A stretch of 64,000 nt of DNA, from positions 620,001 through 684,000 of the forward strand of contig NZ_JALDAY010000002.1 in the NCBI RefSeq assembly GCF_022698165.1. The letters are read 5' to 3'. A program made the translations under genes and the position numbers. Origin of the DNA: Streptomyces cylindrosporus. GTDB lineage: Bacteria; Actinomycetota; Actinomycetes; Streptomycetales; Streptomycetaceae. Under the pieces are notes generated by a model. That model saw only the letters and a list, made by a program, of their open reading frames with translations. It was not told the origin of the DNA and did not search any database. Below, piece after piece: positions 15,622-22,030 of the stretch; positions within the stretch are counted from its first letter, which is position 1; the number at the start of each line of letters is the position of its first letter.

Positions 15622-15761
15622 TTCACGGTTGCCCACACTTCCATCACAAAACGTGCCGACCTGCGGATACGTCCTCATACCCAGGTCCGATCTGGCGTCA
15701 CGCGTCTGTTGCTACCAGCCGGTAACGGCATCAGGTGCCTCACAGTTGAACGCAGATCGCA

Positions 15762-15790
15762 TTGACCCGACTCAATTGAGTCGCTTACTT
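15762..15790 (+). promoter_or_regulatory. Promoter with palindromic operator (site 2)
   Basis: TTGACC, 17 bases, TTACTT. The spacer holds the perfect 16-bp palindrome CGACTCAATTGAGTCG (15768-15783). This is the classic layout of a repressed sigma70-type promoter. It points at the sigma-factor-like gene. Confidence 0.7.
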
Positions 15791-15939
15791 TCACAAGGCG
15801 TCCACAAGGCGCGGCCCGATCAGCCGCGAACGGATGGGCGCCTTCCCATTCCGCTTCCCCCTGGTTCCCCATGCCCTGGCACAGCCATGCCCTGGCCCAG
15901 TCATGCCCGGAACCGGGGGCCTCCCAAGAGGAGACCTCC

Positions 15940-17262
15940 GTGAACGTCACTTCCCGCGCCCAGGTCATCGGCTCCGTCATCAGTGAGGAGGTCACGGACG
16001 AGACGCTGGCCGCCGCGAAGGCTGGCGACCGGGACGCGGCAGCGTCGATCCTGGCCGACCTCGAATCCCGCTTCGCCGCGATCGCCCGCCGCACCGCGTC
16101 CCGCACTGAGGGCGACGCCAGCGAGGGCCTGCGAGCGGCCTACGCGGAGGACTTCCTTCAGGAAGCGGACCTGATCGCCCTGGAGTGCCTGGCTGGCTAC
16201 GAGGGGGACAGCGTTGACGACTTCCGCGCCTACGCCTTCCGCTACGTGGAGCGCGAACTTCCCGCCCGTGGCCGCGACATGCTGAACGGCACCGACGACG
16301 ACTCCGACGGCAAGAAGCTGTTCGCCCAGATGGTCAAGCACTTCCGCGCCGCAGACGTGAACCACACCATGACGGAGTCCGACTACGTAAACCTTGCCGA
16401 GTCGGCGGTCCAGGACAAGGGCCTGGTGGCGACCCTGAACGGCGGGGCCTACAAGTCCCGCATCCGCATGTCGCCGGAGGCCGCCTACGCCGCGCGCCTG
16501 GCGTACCAGGGCATGGTCTCGATCTTCACGCCGACCGCTGGCGAGGAGGCCGATACGACCATCGCCGACACCCTGGTTGACGCCCAGCTGGTCGAGCACG
16601 CAGCGGACGTCGCGCACGCTGGCTTCCGTCCGGTCCAGTGGGTCGTCCCGACCCGCGTCCTGGAGTCGAACCTCCCGACGCCAAAGGACTCCGAGACCCG
16701 CGCCCGCGTGCTGACTGCGATGGAACGTTTCCGCGCTGGCACCGTGACGGACGAGGACCTGGAGCTGTTCGAGTCCCTCCCCTGCCGCTCCTTCGAGGTC
16801 GGGGCCGCCGTCGACATGCTGGCCGCCCTCCAGAACCAGCGCCAGGAAGGCCCGCAGGCCTCCACTGCCGAGACCCAGACGGACGCTGCCCTGGGCCGTG
16901 GCTCGATCGCCCTCAACGCCCAGCGGGCGATCCTGGAGAAGGCCACGGAGGACGCGGTCAAGCGGGCCCTGGTCCGCCGCGTGCTCGGCATGCTGTCCCC
17001 GCGCCAGGCGTACATCCTGGCCGCCTCCTTCGGCTTCATGGGCAAGTTCAAGGACGACGCCCAGGTGGCCCGCGAGATGTCGAAGGCGGGGATCGCCGAC
17101 CTGGAGGCCGCCCGCGTGCGCAAGGACCGCGACAAGGCCCGTGCGTCGTTCACGAAGAAGTGGGCGGACCTGGTGGCCAAGACGGGCGGGGAGCGCATGG
17201 CCCTGGAGCTGGCCGCCGCCATGCAGGGCGTTCCGATCGCTGAGGCCCTCGACGAGGACTGA
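15940..17262 (+). CDS. Divergent sigma-factor-like protein
   Basis: A 440-residue protein with faint sigma70 ends. Residues about 60-105 (AEDFLQEADLIALECLAGYE, then DDFRAYAFRYVERELPARGRD) resemble region 2, which in sigma factors binds core polymerase and the -10 element. Residues about 345-400 (ALVRRVLGMLSPRQAYILAASFG, DDAQVAREM, VRKDRDKARASF) resemble region 4 with its helix-turn-helix. Between lie about 230 residues of unknown type, far longer than in normal sigma factors. GTG at 15940 has GAGGAGA upstream. It follows an operator-bearing promoter and is followed at once by GGGGACGTCC repeat copy 8. A sigma role is an inference; a helical DNA-binding protein is the alternative. Confidence 0.5.
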   Translation: MNVTSRAQVIGSVISEEVTDETLAAAKAGDRDAAASILADLESRFAAIARRTASRTEGDASEGLRAAYAEDFLQEADLIALECLAGYEGDSVDDFRAYAFRYVERELPARGRDMLNGTDDDSDGKKLFAQMVKHFRAADVNHTMTESDYVNLAESAVQDKGLVATLNGGAYKSRIRMSPEAAYAARLAYQGMVSIFTPTAGEEADTTIADTLVDAQLVEHAADVAHAGFRPVQWVVPTRVLESNLPTPKDSETRARVLTAMERFRAGTVTDEDLELFESLPCRSFEVGAAVDMLAALQNQRQEGPQASTAETQTDAALGRGSIALNAQRAILEKATEDAVKRALVRRVLGMLSPRQAYILAASFGFMGKFKDDAQVAREMSKAGIADLEAARVRKDRDKARASFTKKWADLVAKTGGERMALELAAAMQGVPIAEALDED

Positions 17263-17290
17263 GGGGACGTCCTCCCCGGACGGTCGCAAG
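17263..17290 (+). promoter_or_regulatory. GGGGACGTCC repeat, copy 8
   Basis: Begins on the base after the sigma-like stop codon (GGGGACGTCCTCCCCGG). The 3' half diverges (GGTCGCAAGG in place of GGTAGTGA). Confidence 0.5.
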
Positions 17291-17313
17291 GGGGTCCGCG
17301 CCTGGGCCCCCTC

Positions 17314-17343
17314 CAGCCGCCTCAGTGGAGGCGCCTACCGAAG
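17314..17343 (+). promoter_or_regulatory. AGGCGCCT start-associated element, copy 3
   Basis: AGCCGCCTCAGTGGAGGCGCC, containing the palindrome GCCTCAGTGGAGGC (17319-17332), directly before the GAAGGAG ribosome binding site of the next gene. Confidence 0.45.
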
Positions 17344-17352
17344 GAGCAAGCC

Positions 17353-17769
17353 GTGTCCGACCTCGAAGCCTGGGGGAACCCTGAGCACCAGTGCGACGAC
17401 CGTTGCGCACCGTACGAGCCGCTGTCGGACCGCGACCTGGAGACGCTCGACGAGTCGACCCACATCGACACCCTGTACGAGGACCTGAACCTGGTCCGTG
17501 AACACGCGGCCCTCCTCTTCCTGGCCATGAACCAGCGCGTACCCGACTTCCGCGTCCCGGTCCGCTCGTTGGCCGTCCTCCTGGACATCTCCGAGTCGGA
17601 GGCTGAGTGCCTCCTGGGCCCGGAGCACCAGCGCGTAGGCGACATCGTCCAGCACGCGGTGAACGTGGCCGGCGAGGACGGCTATGTCGGCCTGGCCATG
17701 GCCGCCGTGTTCCGCGCTGAGCTGATGGAGGTCAGCACCACCCAGGACGAGGACGGCCCTTCCGAGTAG
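17353..17769 (+). CDS. Phage protein of unknown function
   Basis: A 138-residue acidic protein. The N-terminus has two cysteines and a histidine (HQCDDRC). A helical middle (VRSLAVLLDISESEAECLLG) looks like a helix-turn-helix or ribbon-helix fold. The C-terminus is acidic. Start GTG after AAGGAG. It lies between the sigma-like gene and an operator-promoter, so a regulatory role is possible. Confidence 0.6.
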   Translation: MSDLEAWGNPEHQCDDRCAPYEPLSDRDLETLDESTHIDTLYEDLNLVREHAALLFLAMNQRVPDFRVPVRSLAVLLDISESEAECLLGPEHQRVGDIVQHAVNVAGEDGYVGLAMAAVFRAELMEVSTTQDEDGPSE

Positions 17770-17772
17770 GAC

Positions 17773-17801
17773 TTGACTCGACTCAATTGAGTCGGCTAAC
17801 T
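17773..17801 (+). promoter_or_regulatory. Promoter with palindromic operator (site 3)
   Basis: TTGACT, 17 bases, CTAACT, with CGACTCAATTGAGTCG (17779-17794) in the spacer, exactly as at site 2. It should drive the gene at 17852 and perhaps the following genes. Confidence 0.7.
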
Positions 17802-17812
17802 TCAGTGCTCCC

Positions 17813-17843
17813 AGCCGCCTCGACTGAGGCGCCTAGCGAGAGG
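17813..17843 (+). promoter_or_regulatory. AGGCGCCT start-associated element, copy 4
   Basis: AGCCGCCTCGACTGAGGCGCC then TAGCGAGAGG, with the palindrome GCCTCGACTGAGGC at 17817-17830, ending in the next ribosome binding site. Confidence 0.45.
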
Positions 17844-17851
17844 ACACCCCA

Positions 17852-18166
17852 ATGGCGATCATGCGAATCACGAAGGCCCAGACCCTGGCCCTGGCCGGCG
17901 CCTTCGAGGGCAGCGGCCCCCAGACCGTGGTCAAGGCCGACCGTGAACAGCTGAAGCTCCGCTGGGTCATCGCCTGGGGCTCCGGTCACGGCACGCGGAA
18001 CGCCCTCCTGCGCATGGGCCTTACCGAGCGGGTCAAGGTCGGCCACAACGTGTACGACGTCCTGACCGGGCGCGGCCTGAACCTGGCCAACTACCTCATG
18101 AAGGGTGGCCAGCTCCGCGCCTTCGACCCGGTCCTGATCGACCTGGGCCAGATGCCCTCGCAGTGA
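17852..18166 (+). CDS. Phage protein of unknown function, possible DNA-binding fold
   Basis: A 104-residue basic protein. The middle (WVIAWGSGHGTRNALLRMGLTERV, then YDVLTGRGLNLANYL) could be a winged-helix or similar fold. It is the first gene after operator-promoter 3, so it belongs to the class controlled with the sigma-like gene. Start ATG after GAGAGGACA. A terminator follows. Confidence 0.6.
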   Translation: MAIMRITKAQTLALAGAFEGSGPQTVVKADREQLKLRWVIAWGSGHGTRNALLRMGLTERVKVGHNVYDVLTGRGLNLANYLMKGGQLRAFDPVLIDLGQMPSQ

Positions 18167-18174
18167 CCGCCACC

Positions 18175-18203
18175 TGGCCCCTGGACCGCCCGGGGGCCTT
18201 TCC
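18175..18203 (+). terminator. Rho-independent terminator
   Basis: GGCCCC pairs with GGGGCC and is followed by TTTCC. It abuts a CGTTAACG site. Confidence 0.55.
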
Positions 18204-18228
18204 GTTAACGACTTGAGAGGACCTCACC

Positions 18229-19005
18229 GTGAACACGCTCCGCGCCCGCCTGACCCTGACCGCCGGTCTGGTCATCGTCGCCCTGACCGCTGCGGCCTTC
18301 TGGCTCTCCTACGCGCACCTTCACGACGTGGCGTCGAGTCACGGCCTGGGCAACTCCACGGCCAGAGCCTGGGCATGGCCCGCGACCCTGGACCTGTTCA
18401 TCGTCGCCGGAGAGATCATGATGCTGGTCGCCGCTCTGGCGAAGCGGCGGGACTTCTGGGCGATCGGCCTTACCGTCGCCGGGTCGGTCGGCTCGATCGG
18501 CCTGAACGTCTACGGGGTGGGTGCGGGCGCCCAGAAGATCGAGTACCTGGTCGCCGCCGTGCCTCCGACCGCCGCCCTCCTGGCCTTCGGTGCATTGATG
18601 CGCCAGGTTCACCACGCGATCGCTGGCGAGGAGGCCCAGGCCGCCCCGGTCGTTAACGGCCTGTCGGAGTCGCTGGCCGACACCTGGTCCGCCGACGGCC
18701 CGATGATGATCCTCCCGAACCACACGGTGAACGAGGAGTCCTCGCCGCTGGACGAGGTCCTGGCCGACGAGCAGGACCAGGAGGACGCCCCGGAGGCCGA
18801 CGAGGACGAGGATACGGAGACTGTCCCCGTATTCACGATCGCCACGAAGCCGACCATGACCGAAATCTGCGCTGCCGTGAACGACATCCGCGCGGAGGGA
18901 ACGGCGCTCTCCGGCAAGGCGCTGGCCAGGTACTTCGGTGTCAGCGACCGCTCCGGCCGGCGCTACCTGAAGGACTGGAACGACGCCCAGACCGGCGCTG
19001 CGTAG
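18229..19005 (+). CDS. DUF2637 membrane protein with C-terminal helix-turn-helix
   Basis: A 258-residue protein with about four membrane segments in the first 130 residues (about 7-28, 45-67, 77-95, 106-124). The section SYAHLHDVASSHGL followed by AWAWPATLDLFIVAGEIMML is typical of DUF2637 proteins of Streptomyces plasmids and integrative elements. A long acidic linker (about 165-200) leads to a C-terminal domain (about 212-255, MTEICAAVNDIRAEG, ALARYFGVSDRSGRRYL) resembling a helix-turn-helix. The DUF2637 role is not established; a membrane-tethered DNA-binding protein is a reasonable reading. Confidence 0.7.
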   Translation: MNTLRARLTLTAGLVIVALTAAAFWLSYAHLHDVASSHGLGNSTARAWAWPATLDLFIVAGEIMMLVAALAKRRDFWAIGLTVAGSVGSIGLNVYGVGAGAQKIEYLVAAVPPTAALLAFGALMRQVHHAIAGEEAQAAPVVNGLSESLADTWSADGPMMILPNHTVNEESSPLDEVLADEQDQEDAPEADEDEDTETVPVFTIATKPTMTEICAAVNDIRAEGTALSGKALARYFGVSDRSGRRYLKDWNDAQTGAA

Positions 19006-19050
19006 GCAGTGGACTAGACCGCATTGCAACCCCTTGCAACCTTCTGACCA

Positions 19051-19072
19051 GGCCCCTTCGGGGGCCTTTACC
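19051..19072 (+). terminator. Rho-independent terminator
   Basis: GGCCCC, TTCG loop, GGGGCC, TTTACC. It separates the DUF2637 gene from the independently promoted gene at 19205. Confidence 0.75.
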
Positions 19073-19157
19073 TTTGGCCATGGCCTACTAGCCGGTAGCT
19101 AACAGGTCGATAACGCAAGCATCTTCACAGGAACCACACGCTCCTCTTACCTTCCCT

Positions 19158-19187
19158 TTGACGTACTGTCCAAGTGGGAACTACACC
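19158..19187 (+). promoter_or_regulatory. Sigma70-type promoter
   Basis: TTGACG, 18 bases, TACACC, about 18 bases before the GTG at 19205. It has no operator palindrome or phage repeat, so it may be active in the lysogen. Confidence 0.6.
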
Positions 19188-19204
19188 TAACGCGGGGGGA
19201 ATCC

Positions 19205-19609
19205 GTGTCTGTGCTTTCTGTCATGCTCCGTGCCTTTGTGCCCGTTTCTACGTCCTTCGGATGGACCTGGGGAACCTGGCCGGGAACCGACCCTCTGGCG
19301 GTCGAGCGGATCGCTAACGTGAACGAACTCCCGCGCGTCCTGCGCTCGTACTCGTTCACCGTGGCGACCATGCTCCGTCCCGCTGATGTCGGCGAGCGCT
19401 TCAACGTCACCGTCTTCGGCTCCAGTTCGGGCCGTGTCTACGGACGGGATCAATGGGCCTGGGACGCGATCGCCGGCCGGTACCAGCCGCACGGTACGCC
19501 CTGGGTGCCTCGCACGGAGGCCGTTAACGAGGACCTGGCGCACCTGTCCAGCGTCATACCCTTCGGCCGCAAGGCCGTCCCGGCGGACGCGCCTCCGATG
19601 GCTGCCTGA
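19205..19609 (+). CDS. Phage protein of unknown function with its own promoter
   Basis: A 134-residue protein (starts MSVLSVMLRAFVPVSTSFGW) with several Trp and Gly residues and strands such as RFNVTVFGSSSGRVYGR. No membrane segment or enzyme motif is clear. GTG start after GGGGGGA. It sits at the phage edge behind a host-type promoter lacking the phage control elements, so it is a candidate for expression in the lysogen. Confidence 0.6.
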   Translation: MSVLSVMLRAFVPVSTSFGWTWGTWPGTDPLAVERIANVNELPRVLRSYSFTVATMLRPADVGERFNVTVFGSSSGRVYGRDQWAWDAIAGRYQPHGTPWVPRTEAVNEDLAHLSSVIPFGRKAVPADAPPMAA

Positions 19610-19629
19610 CCGCTGGGTACGCTGCGGGT

Positions 19630-19872
19630 ATGGAATCTGAGTCGCCAGCCTTCCCGCCCAAGGTGCGGACGTACAACGACACAGCAACGCTGCTGAACAA
19701 GCTTCAGGACAAGGCGAAGTTGTGGCATCGAACCGCCAAGGAGAACGAAGCGCGCGCCAATGAGTTCGACCGCGCCGCACAGCAAGTCGAGGACGGCGCA
19801 ACGACCGTGACGGTTGGACTCACCACCTATGTGGTTGACGAAGAGCGTGACGAAGGCCATACGCAGCGCTAG
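19630..19872 (+). CDS. Small coiled-coil phage protein
   Basis: An 80-residue protein with a long helical stretch (LLNKLQDKAKLWHRTAKENE, then ARANEFDRAAQQV) likely to form a coiled coil, then a short strand and an acidic, basic tail. The ATG lies 7 bases after a possible -10 (TACGCT) with little leader and no clear ribosome binding site. Family unknown. Confidence 0.55.
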   Translation: MESESPAFPPKVRTYNDTATLLNKLQDKAKLWHRTAKENEARANEFDRAAQQVEDGATTVTVGLTTYVVDEERDEGHTQR

Positions 19873-19934
19873 CCTGATGGGAAGCGGTCCGGCTATCCGG
19901 GCCGGACCTGACTTCCAGTTAGGACAACCGAAGA

Positions 19935-20201
19935 ATGACCGCCAGCGGACAACGCGCAAGCGTTGAGAAGGTCGCTGCACCTGAACCCATCGGTCAGGCG
20001 CAAGCGACGACCTCTTGTGACCGATGGGAATTTTGTGCTCTCTGCGGACTCGGTACGACCGAGCCTGTCTTCATCGGGAGCACGGAGACTTCGTCCGGCC
20101 CTGGCCACGCGCTGTACGCCGACCCGTCCTGCGCACGGGCGTACGCGCACACCAGTAGCGCACCTGAGTGGCTCCAGGAGAACTACCGGGGAGCCGCGTA
20201 G
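19935..20201 (+). CDS. Small cysteine-containing phage protein
   Basis: An 88-residue protein with CALCG in the middle (about 34-38) and further Cys near residues 28 and 67, a possible zinc site. C-terminal HTSSAPEWLQENYRG. It overlaps the next gene by one base (TAGTG). Both proteins carry a short CxxC, suggesting a pair. No known family recognised. Confidence 0.55.
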   Translation: MTASGQRASVEKVAAPEPIGQAQATTSCDRWEFCALCGLGTTEPVFIGSTETSSGPGHALYADPSCARAYAHTSSAPEWLQENYRGAA

Positions 20202-20419
20202 TGGACCAGCCGAACGGCAGCGAACAACCCCAGGACAAGGCAACAGCCGTCTACCGGGCATGGATGCAGCACGTAACCCACAACGACAAGGGTGAGCGCT
20301 GCGTGGTGTGCACTGAGGCGGATACGCCGAACAACGGATGCCCGGAGGGACGACGACTGTGGGGTGACTACCGACTTGCAAAGATCGTCACCGCTGTACC
20401 TGTAACTGACGGCTCGTAG
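20201..20419 (+). CDS. Small CxxC phage protein
   Basis: A 72-residue protein (starts MDQPNGSEQPQDKATAVYRA) with RCVVCTE (about 33-39) and a third Cys in NNGCPEG, a possible zinc site. The GTG at 20201 is preferred because it overlaps the upstream stop. A terminator follows. Confidence 0.55.
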   Translation: MDQPNGSEQPQDKATAVYRAWMQHVTHNDKGERCVVCTEADTPNNGCPEGRRLWGDYRLAKIVTAVPVTDGS

Positions 20420-20433
20420 CGCGACCGCTGACC

Positions 20434-20475
20434 GGCCCCGTTCGTCTGTGCTCCCCTTCACAGATGACCGGGGCC
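20434..20475 (+). terminator. Terminator hairpin
   Basis: GGCCCCG pairs with CGGGGCC and the inner TCTGTG with CACAGA. It follows the stop codon and is followed by TTC. Confidence 0.6.
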
Positions 20476-20524
20476 TTCGTCATGCCCGCTCGCTATACTC
20501 CTGGCCCCCACTGGAGGTGAGGCC

Positions 20525-20662
20525 ATGAGCGTCGTGTGGACGACTCTGGAGGTCCTACTTATCATCGCGCTCTACTTCGTTGTTGCCCTTCTGGTCTGCG
20601 CGTTCGTCCCGTCCTGGACCCAGATTCAGCAGTGGCGGCGCGAGCGGCAGCGACACCGATAA
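20525..20662 (+). CDS. Last phage gene: small membrane protein
   Basis: A 45-residue protein with one membrane segment (about 7-30, TLEVLLIIALYFVVALLVCAF) and a strongly basic tail (QWRRERQRHR). ATG after GGAGGTGAGG. A TATACT sequence at 20494 may be its -10. It ends just before the phage-host junction. Confidence 0.6.
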   Translation: MSVVWTTLEVLLIIALYFVVALLVCAFVPSWTQIQQWRRERQRHR

Positions 20663-20680
20663 CGTGCGTCTGGAGGCACC
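20660..20680. other. Probable attR junction of prophage and host DNA
   Basis: Phage coding sequence ends with TAA at 20662, and host-type coding sequence, with no start codon, is already open at about 20669. The crossover core must lie in or very near this interval. The left junction is outside the window, so the core cannot be defined. Confidence 0.55.
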
Positions 20681-20863
20681 TTCGACCCGACGATCGTGCA
20701 GCACAGCGGTTTCGCGGCGCCGAACACGCCGGGGGTGCGCTTCCACGACCTGCTGGTGGTGTCGCTGGGCGGGAACGGCCAGTACGAGCACGTCATCAAC
20801 GACATCGGTGCGCCCACCTCGGGAACCTCGACCACGCCGTCGACGGTGGTGTCGTACCCCTGA
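20669..20863 (+). pseudogene. 3' remnant of a host gene interrupted by the prophage
   Basis: An open frame without a start, with host-like codon use, gives about 64 residues (SGGTFDPTIVQHSGFAAPNT near the start, FHDLLVVSLGGNGQYEHVIN, end of frame STTPSTVVSYP) followed by TGA and a short hairpin with TTTTT. It looks like the C-terminus of a secreted or beta-rich protein. The rest of the gene should lie left of the prophage. The protein family was not recognised. Confidence 0.6.
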
Positions 20864-20881
20864 CGGGTTTTTGACGGGCCG

Positions 20882-21793
20882 TCACTTCCCGGCCGCGGCG
20901 ACCGCGTCCCGTACCGCCGGGGCGATCTCCTGGGCCCAGAGGTCGAGCGCGGTCTCGTACGGCAGGTCGCCGGCCGGGAAGTGGACGAAGCCGGAAGCGC
21001 CGAACTCCAGTACCGCGCCGGTGAGTTCCTCGATCCACTGGGACACCGAGCCGCCTCGCCAGCGGCCTCCGGCGTCGCGCGGGGCGTCCACCGGGCCAGG
21101 GGTGATGACCCCGGGCATGTTGTAGACCGTGGCGATGTCACCGGGGTCGCGGCCCGCGCTCGCCGCCGCCTCGTCGATGACCGGGCGGGACTCGCGGTAG
21201 CGGCGGCTGAGCCAGTCGGCGGCCTGTCCGGGGATCCATCCGTCGGCCAACCGCCCTGTCACGGCCAGGGACTTGGGGCCGACGGAGCCGGTCCACACGG
21301 GCGGCGCGGGCACGGGGGCGGGTTCGAGGTCACGTACCTCGTAGAACTCCCCCTGGAACGTGACCGGTTCGCCCCCGTCGCACAGGGCCCGGATCAGGGT
21401 GATCGCCTCGGCCATGGCCCGTACCGCGGCGCCGGGGCCGAGCCTCGGCACGCCGAGCCGCTCGATGTCGTCCCACCGGCCGCCCGCGCCCAGCCCGAGG
21501 ACCAGGCGGCCGCCGGTCAGGGCGGAGAGCGAGGCGACCGTGCGGGCGAGCATGGGCGCGGGGCGGCTGGGGAGGTTGGTGACGCTCACCAGCCCCGAGA
21601 TGCGCTCGGTGCGGCCGAGTACGACGCCGGTGATCGCGTAGGCGTCGAGACGGGTGCCGAAGTAGGGGTGGTCGGAGACGGCGAACAGGTCCAGGCCATG
21701 CCGGTCCGCCCGGAGAGCGAGGCGCAGGATCGCGTCGGCCGCGTCGACACCGGTCGGGCCGCCGATTCCGAACAGTGGCGTGGGTGTCGTCAT
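20882..21793 (-). CDS. LLM-class F420-dependent oxidoreductase
   Basis: A 303-residue luciferase-like monooxygenase-type TIM barrel. Typical segments are FAVSDHPYFGTRLDAYA (about 34-50), SRPAPMLARTVASLSALTGGRLVLGLGAGG (about 75-104) and the VWTGSVGPKSLAVTGRLADGW section (about 155-175). Members use F420 or FMN to reduce or oxidise small molecules; the substrate is unknown. The ATG at 21793 has GGAGGG upstream; a 47-residue in-frame extension is unlikely. It stands alone next to the prophage junction. Confidence 0.82.
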   Translation of the reverse strand: MTTPTPLFGIGGPTGVDAADAILRLALRADRHGLDLFAVSDHPYFGTRLDAYAITGVVLGRTERISGLVSVTNLPSRPAPMLARTVASLSALTGGRLVLGLGAGGRWDDIERLGVPRLGPGAAVRAMAEAITLIRALCDGGEPVTFQGEFYEVRDLEPAPVPAPPVWTGSVGPKSLAVTGRLADGWIPGQAADWLSRRYRESRPVIDEAAASAGRDPGDIATVYNMPGVITPGPVDAPRDAGGRWRGGSVSQWIEELTGAVLEFGASGFVHFPAGDLPYETALDLWAQEIAPAVRDAVAAAGK

Positions 21794-22030
21794 CACGCCG
21801 CCGCCCTCCCGTGGTGCCGAGTGCGTGCGTCTCACGCTGCGATCCATGGTAGTTGGGGTCGCAGTCAGTGGACACCGCATGTGCTCGGGAGCGCACGCGG
21901 AGGTGGCCCCCACCCATGGGCGGATGGGGGCCACCCCGGCCGCTGAGCACTTCGCCGGCTGTGCCGATCAGCGGCTCCGCCGCGGGGCGGCGGTGGGCCG
22001 CGGGTCGGCGATGGACCTCCCCAGGACCGC

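Noticed and set aside
15629..15943. An open frame in the gap before the sigma-like gene
   Set aside because: It has no ribosome binding site, runs through the operator-promoter and is Pro/Arg-rich noise.
19084..19100. Shared TAGCCGGTA sequence (also near 15715) as a phage attachment core
   Set aside because: Both copies are inside the phage and away from the junction at about 20665.
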